Below, piece by piece: positions 59,896-64,000 of a DNA stretch of 64,000 nt. The DNA is from Larix kaempferi (Eukaryota > Streptophyta > Pinopsida > Pinales > Pinaceae), in contig BSBM01000076.1 of assembly GCA_027924585.1 (NCBI GenBank), forward strand, positions 7,077,001 through 7,141,000, read 5' to 3'. Made by a program: the position numbers and the translations under genes. How positions within the stretch are numbered: the stretch's first letter is position 1; the number at the start of each line of letters is the position of its first letter. Below the pieces are notes generated by a model. That model was not told the origin of the DNA. It saw nothing but the letters and a program-made list of their open reading frames with translations, and searched no databases.

Positions 59896-60354
59896 TCAAA
59901 CCTCCCTGGGCAGCTCATACCTATAGATAAAATTTGTTAGTGCTTCGAAATTTTTTACACTTGAGGCTTCCGAGAAATTTACCCCCATGTATGCTGCTAC
60001 ATAATCTTGGTAGATGGAGCCCAACACCACTGAAATGAAAATGAGACCCTCTAGAATTAGTGTCTCTGTTGTTTCAAAAAGAGATGTGAACTTCTCTTTG
60101 CCTTGACATTTTGGTCTTAAAACCTGTACATAAACATCCGCTGCAAATGTTTTTGGACTGAAATCCACTTTAGCATGATAGTCATTTCCTTGTTCAACCC
60201 ATAACAACGCAATGCTGTAACAACCTTCAAAATATGGTTTAAAAACATCTTCTGCACTTGATTTTATGCTCTCGAGATCCAAAGAAAAATTTGGAACTGG
60301 AAATGAGTGCAGGCTTGGAATTTCAACATCGTAAATTTCTACCTTACGCTCCAA
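59896..60354 (-). CDS. Unknown 152-residue frame with a membrane-like segment
   Basis: An open minus-strand frame, the last before the 3' LTR. It starts MERKVEIYDVEIPSLHSF and has a hydrophobic stretch LILEGLIFISVVLGSIY at about residues 105-121. It sits where Athila elements carry an env-like gene, but no sequence feature other than the hydrophobic segment supports that. It may be the C-terminal part of a longer frame that begins near 61222. Confidence 0.4.
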   Translation of the reverse strand: MERKVEIYDVEIPSLHSFPVPNFSLDLESIKSSAEDVFKPYFEGCYSIALLWVEQGNDYHAKVDFSPKTFAADVYVQVLRPKCQGKEKFTSLFETTETLILEGLIFISVVLGSIYQDYVAAYMGVNFSEASSVKNFEALTNFIYRYELPREV

Positions 60355-60585
60355 ATCTTCACAGACCGATTGATGCTTGCAAATTTCTGGTAATTATGAT
60401 TCAGGCATTTGATTCTTTTGAACATCCTATTCTTGAGAAAATTCCCGTGGGATTGAATTTTCAGGGAAGTTTTTTATGGCAGCAAAAATTGTTTTAAAAA
60501 ATTGGTCTACTTGCTTATCTTTTGTAGGTTGCAAAAGCATTTGAGGGTGAGACTCTATGACCCGTAGAGAGTCTTCTCCACATTT

Positions 60586-61222
60586 TTAATATTTTGAAAA
60601 TGATAGTTGAGAGCAGTGATTGGTTTGCACATCTAGGTCCGATATAAAAAAATCCCTTATAAAAGTAGGCAGTCCTTGCACTGTAGAACAAAAAACTTCA
60701 AGCTCATATTGAGTTTGATACCCTCGATGATTTTTCAGAGCACTCAATATACATTCTATGAACCTTTGTCTATCCTCATGTATGGCTATTTTACAAGAAA
60801 CAAAATAGTTTTCCAGGGTAATAAACACATGCAACTTCAAACAAATTGGCATGTTCTATACTTTTGAGAAATTTAATCACATTACTGTGCGAGTCTTGTT
60901 CACTCTTAGCTAAAGTGGAGAGAATAAACTGAGCAGAATCATGTCCTTGCTCATTTGGAATTGGAGGAGTTGTTGTGTTGTCATCCCAATTTGAATATGA
61001 ACAATTATCTAGGCAACTGTCCTCAATCCTTTCCTCAGCAAAACAATTTTCTTCGTTAGGAAAATACTCAAACAGATTTATGCCAAAGTCATACATACAA
61101 TCATTGAACTCAGGTTGTTTTGGACTGTAAGTGTATTTTGTGTTGATCCCTTGGATACTAGAAAAAATTTGTTGGATTAAATTTCTATTATGGACTGGAG
61201 GGGTATAGAGATATGATCTCAC
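60586..61222 (-). pseudogene. Unknown broken frame of the LARD-like element
   Basis: Two overlapping minus-strand frames (61222-60791 and 60852-60586) joined by a frame change near 60800. They contain AQFILSTLAKSEQDSHSNVI, FEVACVYYPGKLFCFL and, after the shift, FIECILSALKNHRGYQTQYE. The flow of sequence suggests one ancestral protein continuing toward 59896. I do not recognise it. Confidence 0.4.
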
Positions 61223-61327
61223 TTGTCTCCCTTCCCTTTGTTGATTTCTAATATCTTCATCCTTCTCTTGATACTTGTGATGAACAGGTTCCGTTGCCTA
61301 CATAATTTCTTCACTAAAATATCCATC

Positions 61328-62291
61328 CTAAGTTTCAATCCCATCTTCATAGAAATCATTTTGCAAACTTGGAGAGGTATTATCTTTCTTTATTTGACTT
61401 GGCAGCTTGCCACAGGCCCATAGGTTGTGTTCCAACTCAATTGCATTCTTGTACAGTTCCTGTAAAGGTCTTAGATCTCTTGTCTCCGAGGTAAAAGAAA
61501 AACTCAGGATAATGGGCTGATGCATAATACACCATGGTAGCAAGCTCGAGAAGCTTAATCTTAGAAGGCAAGTCATGATAAATCTTGTGAAATCTCTGAT
61601 TGAATCTGCTCATAATTTCATCCTTCATTCTTCTTATGGCATAGAACTCAGATAGGTATGAGTGATGAGACTTTCTCACATCCTATCTGCTTGTAAAAGT
61701 GTCATGAAAATCCTTCTAGGAACCAGTAGAGCTTAGAGGAAACTCTTTGAACCAATGCCTACAATCTCCCTCCAATTACTAAGCAAATATAATCATGAAA
61801 CTATCCTCATGCTTAATATCTAGGTTGTTACTATATTATTGGAATTTTGACATGTGTTCCTCTGCTGAGACACCGCTATCTCCATTGAACTTTGGTAGAT
61901 ATTTCAAGTATTTGGAAGGTATATTATGGAGAATAGATGGCAACATGAGAGTTCCGTAGCTCTTTGAAAATACATGAGGAAAATTAGAAAGCTAAGGACG
62001 ACGTTTATTTTCCATGAGCTGAACTAGTGTATGAGTTTCTTGTTTAGCTGATTGATAGCAATGTTTGGCCAATGGAGAAATATATATACATACTTCTTAT
62101 ACAGAAGGAAATTCAATGGATAAGTCATTGCTCACAGGAACAATGCTACATTTGGTTTTTTCAAGAGGACTTGCAGTAGACGGTTTACTCTTTGAAAGAA
62201 CATGAGTAGTATTTTCTTGTTGGACAGGATTTCTGAGAAATAGTGAAATAGAGGACTGATCTATGCTTTCAGAGGGAATAATTAACAACAA
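61328..62291 (-). pseudogene. Gag-like protein of the LARD-like element
   Basis: Minus-strand frames just downstream of the primer-binding site. The best segment (61679-61437) reads MKDEIMSRFNQRFHKIYHDL and KLLELATMVYYASAHYPEFF, matching the gag pattern of plant Ty3/gypsy elements (a 'sFn.RF.k.y..lP' helix followed by a Y..A..pef..L region). Frame 61576-61328 continues with ELEHNLWACGKLP. Stops and shifts break it. Confidence 0.65.
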
Positions 62292-62619
62292 TTTTCTATG
62301 TCTATGATAAAAGAATTTGCCAAAACTTCTTTCTCTGATGGAGGATACAAGGCCTTAAACCTATGCTTCTTCTAGGGTTTAAGGTGAAGCACAATCTTTT
62401 CCATATTCATAGGGAAAAATGAGCTATGATTGAGTAGCATTGTACTAGCCATTTTTCTTTATATTTGCAGGCAGATGTGTCTTCCCAGTGGAATCTTGAA
62501 TTTTTTTTTGGAGTTTCCAAGTGAAGTATGACCATCCAGATCTCTGCCCTTTCCTTCACCTCAGGAGTTTAGATCTGTGATTGTCGTTTTTCATAGGGAA
62601 AAATTACTTCGAACCTTCA

Positions 62620-62637
62620 TCCCCGACAATGGCGCCA
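62620..62637 (-). other. Primer-binding site (tRNA-Asp type)
   Basis: Minus strand TGGCGCCATTGTCGGGG, four bases from the LTR end. It resembles the TGGCGCCGTTGCCGGGG site of Athila elements, complementary to tRNA-Asp, with two differences. Confidence 0.8.
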
Positions 62638-62641
62638 TTTA

Positions 62642-63142
62642 TGTTTACACCAAAATTTACTAGAAGGAAATATTGGTACTCTTTGAGACACAATAGGCTA
62701 TTAGTGATGCAGTGACAAAGAAACATCTACAAACTGATTTAGGCCTCGGGCTGGTCTTGGGATAGAGTGGGCTCCGTCACTTGAATTTTATGGGGTTGGC
62801 TATCCTAAGTGCCTTAGTGGCAACCACACAACAAAATGGTAAAAGCAGAATTTTAAAGACATAAACTAAAATCAAAGTGGGGTAGAGAAAGTAGATCAGA
62901 GCTTAAGGTGAAGCATGGTTGAAAATGAAAAGGGCGTTTCTAGATCTGGAAATGAAACAGGAAAAGATGATTAGTGTCATATGTTGGGAAATGGAGTCCC
63001 TAGTTACAGAGTTCAAAGTTTTAAAGAGAAAACACATGTGTTGGGAAATGGAGTCCCTAGGTACAGAGTTCAAAGTTTTAAAGAGAAAACACATGTGCTG
63101 TGGCTAAGCATTTAACAAGAATGAATTCAACCATTTTTAACC
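62642..63142 (-). repeat. 5' LTR of the LARD-like element, truncated
   Basis: Begins TGTTTACACC next to the primer site and matches 57983-58392, then stops at 'ccatttttaacc' where Copia DNA begins. It contains a 57-bp tandem duplication that is absent from the other LTR. Confidence 0.82.
62982..63095. repeat. 57-bp tandem duplication inside the LTR
   Basis: 62982-63038 and 63039-63095 differ at one position. The left LTR has a single unit (about 58288-58344), so the duplication arose after insertion. Confidence 0.92.
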
Positions 63143-63398
63143 ACACAAGAGACTCAAAATATACGTGGTGCACTCATTGAATGTGGGCTATATCCACAGG
63201 ACAAGGGCAGGCAGTCTTATTCATCATCAACAATAGTTTACAAACTATCACGGAGAGGGCTTAAAGCTCCAGCTCAATATCTGCCTCAATGGGTCACATA
63301 TTTAAGCAACATCAGTTACACATAACTGATTATACCGTTGGTGAAACCACCCTGAACCAACTTGACCTCAACCGTCAATTGGTTGTCACATTCCAACA
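63143..63398 (-). repeat. Copia 3' LTR, truncated
   Basis: The minus strand starts TGTTGGAATGTG at 63398 directly after a polypurine tract. Near 63150-63190 it carries 'ccacgtatattttgagtctc', characteristic of the R/U5 region of Copia LTRs. No CA end is found before the junction at 63142/63143, so the LTR's 3' end is missing. Confidence 0.75.
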
Positions 63399-63564
63399 AT
63401 CTCCACCTTGACAACAATTTACTTGATGCTCTGCCCTTGTCCATTTGTGCTTGTAAATACCAAAGCACCCATTTCATTGCTTCACCTGGATTTGTCATGT
63501 ATCCACTGACAACACCAACCGCATGTGAAAATATCTCATCACATATATCACACCAACGTACCAT
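63399..63564 (-). pseudogene. Copia RNase H remnant and polypurine tract
   Basis: Minus-strand frame with VVSGYMTNPGEAMKWVLWYL, the Copia block usually written SRYMANPG..HW.AVKWILRYL. It is followed after a short gap by the polypurine tract 'aaggtggagatt' (63411-63400). The C-terminal half of RNase H is missing between them, so an internal deletion has occurred. Confidence 0.8.
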
Positions 63565-64000
63565 ACACGAGACATATAACCATTTTCTTCATTACATGGA
63601 CATCAACCTGAAGAAAGCTTATGATGTTTACCGGTTTCACTGAGTATCATTATCATGCACTCATCCTATGATGTTTACCTTCACTGAGTATCATTATCAT
63701 GCATTCATCCTATCAATCCGTCTCTTGTCTCTTGTATATTTACACTTAAGATTGTTTTGCTGCTCCCTGATTCTTCATCATAAATGTCCAACCGAACCAA
63801 CCTGTTGAAACATCTTGTACCAAACGCACCTTCTATCCAAATCCGACCAAGACAACCAAATGAGCCTTACCACCAAATGAACCTTACCGCATGCCATTTC
63901 AGGTCTTACAGTCATATGCCCAATTACATGTAAAAAACTAAATTCAACTCCCAAAAAAATAATAAATTTTCAACCATTGTTTTTTTTTTTTTTAAACCCC
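63565..64000. other. Window end, likely Copia internal DNA
   Basis: No frame that I can assign. A direct repeat of about 55 bp ('tatgatgtttacc' and 'cactgagtatcattatcatg') occurs at 63620-63715. Poly-T at 63978-63993. Confidence 0.4.

Larger units (their letters stand above)
57983..63142 (-). mobile_element. Athila-like LTR element without pol (LARD-like)
   Basis: Minus-strand element between two related LTR segments, with a tRNA-Asp-type primer site next to the right LTR, a gag-like frame, and unknown open frames, but no recognisable protease, RT, RNase H or integrase. The internal region is only about 2.9 kb. It is probably mobilised in trans by an autonomous relative. The 5' LTR is cut by Copia DNA at 63142/63143. 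Confidence 0.72.

Overview
This is a stretch of nuclear plant DNA with no intact host protein gene that I can recognise. It is AT-rich, and nearly everything that can be read is transposable-element sequence in various states of decay. It contains LINE, Copia, chromovirus-type Ty3/gypsy, an Athila-like non-autonomous LTR element, a Helitron carrying a replication protein A (RPA) gene, and a MITE-like inverted-repeat element. A spliced plant ABCG transporter gene is present only as a ruin. Long, slowly decaying TE fields broken mainly by C-to-T type nonsense changes suggest a large-genome seed plant, perhaps a gymnosperm. The species is an inference and cannot be read from the window.

Layout. 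1-8.3 kb: a relic of Copia reverse transcriptase/RNase H, a LINE RNase H relic, the first copy of duplication A, and the tail of a chromovirus (chromodomain, polypurine tract, LTR start). 8.3-13.1 kb: no recognisable gene. 13.1-21.7 kb: an ABCG half-transporter pseudogene on the minus strand, split by a complete 6,283-bp chromovirus (13802-20084) that has 805-bp LTRs on both sides and a perfect 5-bp target duplication. 22.1-24.7 kb: second copy of duplication A. 24.7-27.9 kb: first copy of duplication B, a truncated LINE plus non-coding flank holding a degenerate tRNA-Leu(UAA).

28.1-35.4 kb: a block rich in GGTCGA/TCGACC motifs that carries a long broken minus-strand reading frame of unknown family. 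This is the least explained part of the window. 35.7-42.7 kb: a Helitron on the minus strand with two genes, a dead RepHel and a nearly open, spliced RPA70-like gene, followed by degenerate repeats to 44.2 kb. 45.1-46.0 kb: an element with 34-bp terminal inverted repeats. 46.9-48.7 kb: a LINE insertion with a 14-bp target duplication. 50.1-55.2 kb: a longer LINE with an internally duplicated RNase H, continuing into the second copy of duplication B. 55.2-58 kb: mostly unrecognised AT-rich DNA. 58-63.1 kb: an Athila-like element lacking pol. 63.1-64 kb: the 3' end of a Copia element.

The paralogous copies B1 and B2 are the most informative comparison in the window. They differ by loss or gain of a tRNA gene, by a roughly 70-bp microinversion, by an 82-bp GC-rich insert with 17-bp flanking repeats, and by a local tandem expansion. 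No CRISPR, rRNA or bacterial-type feature is present.
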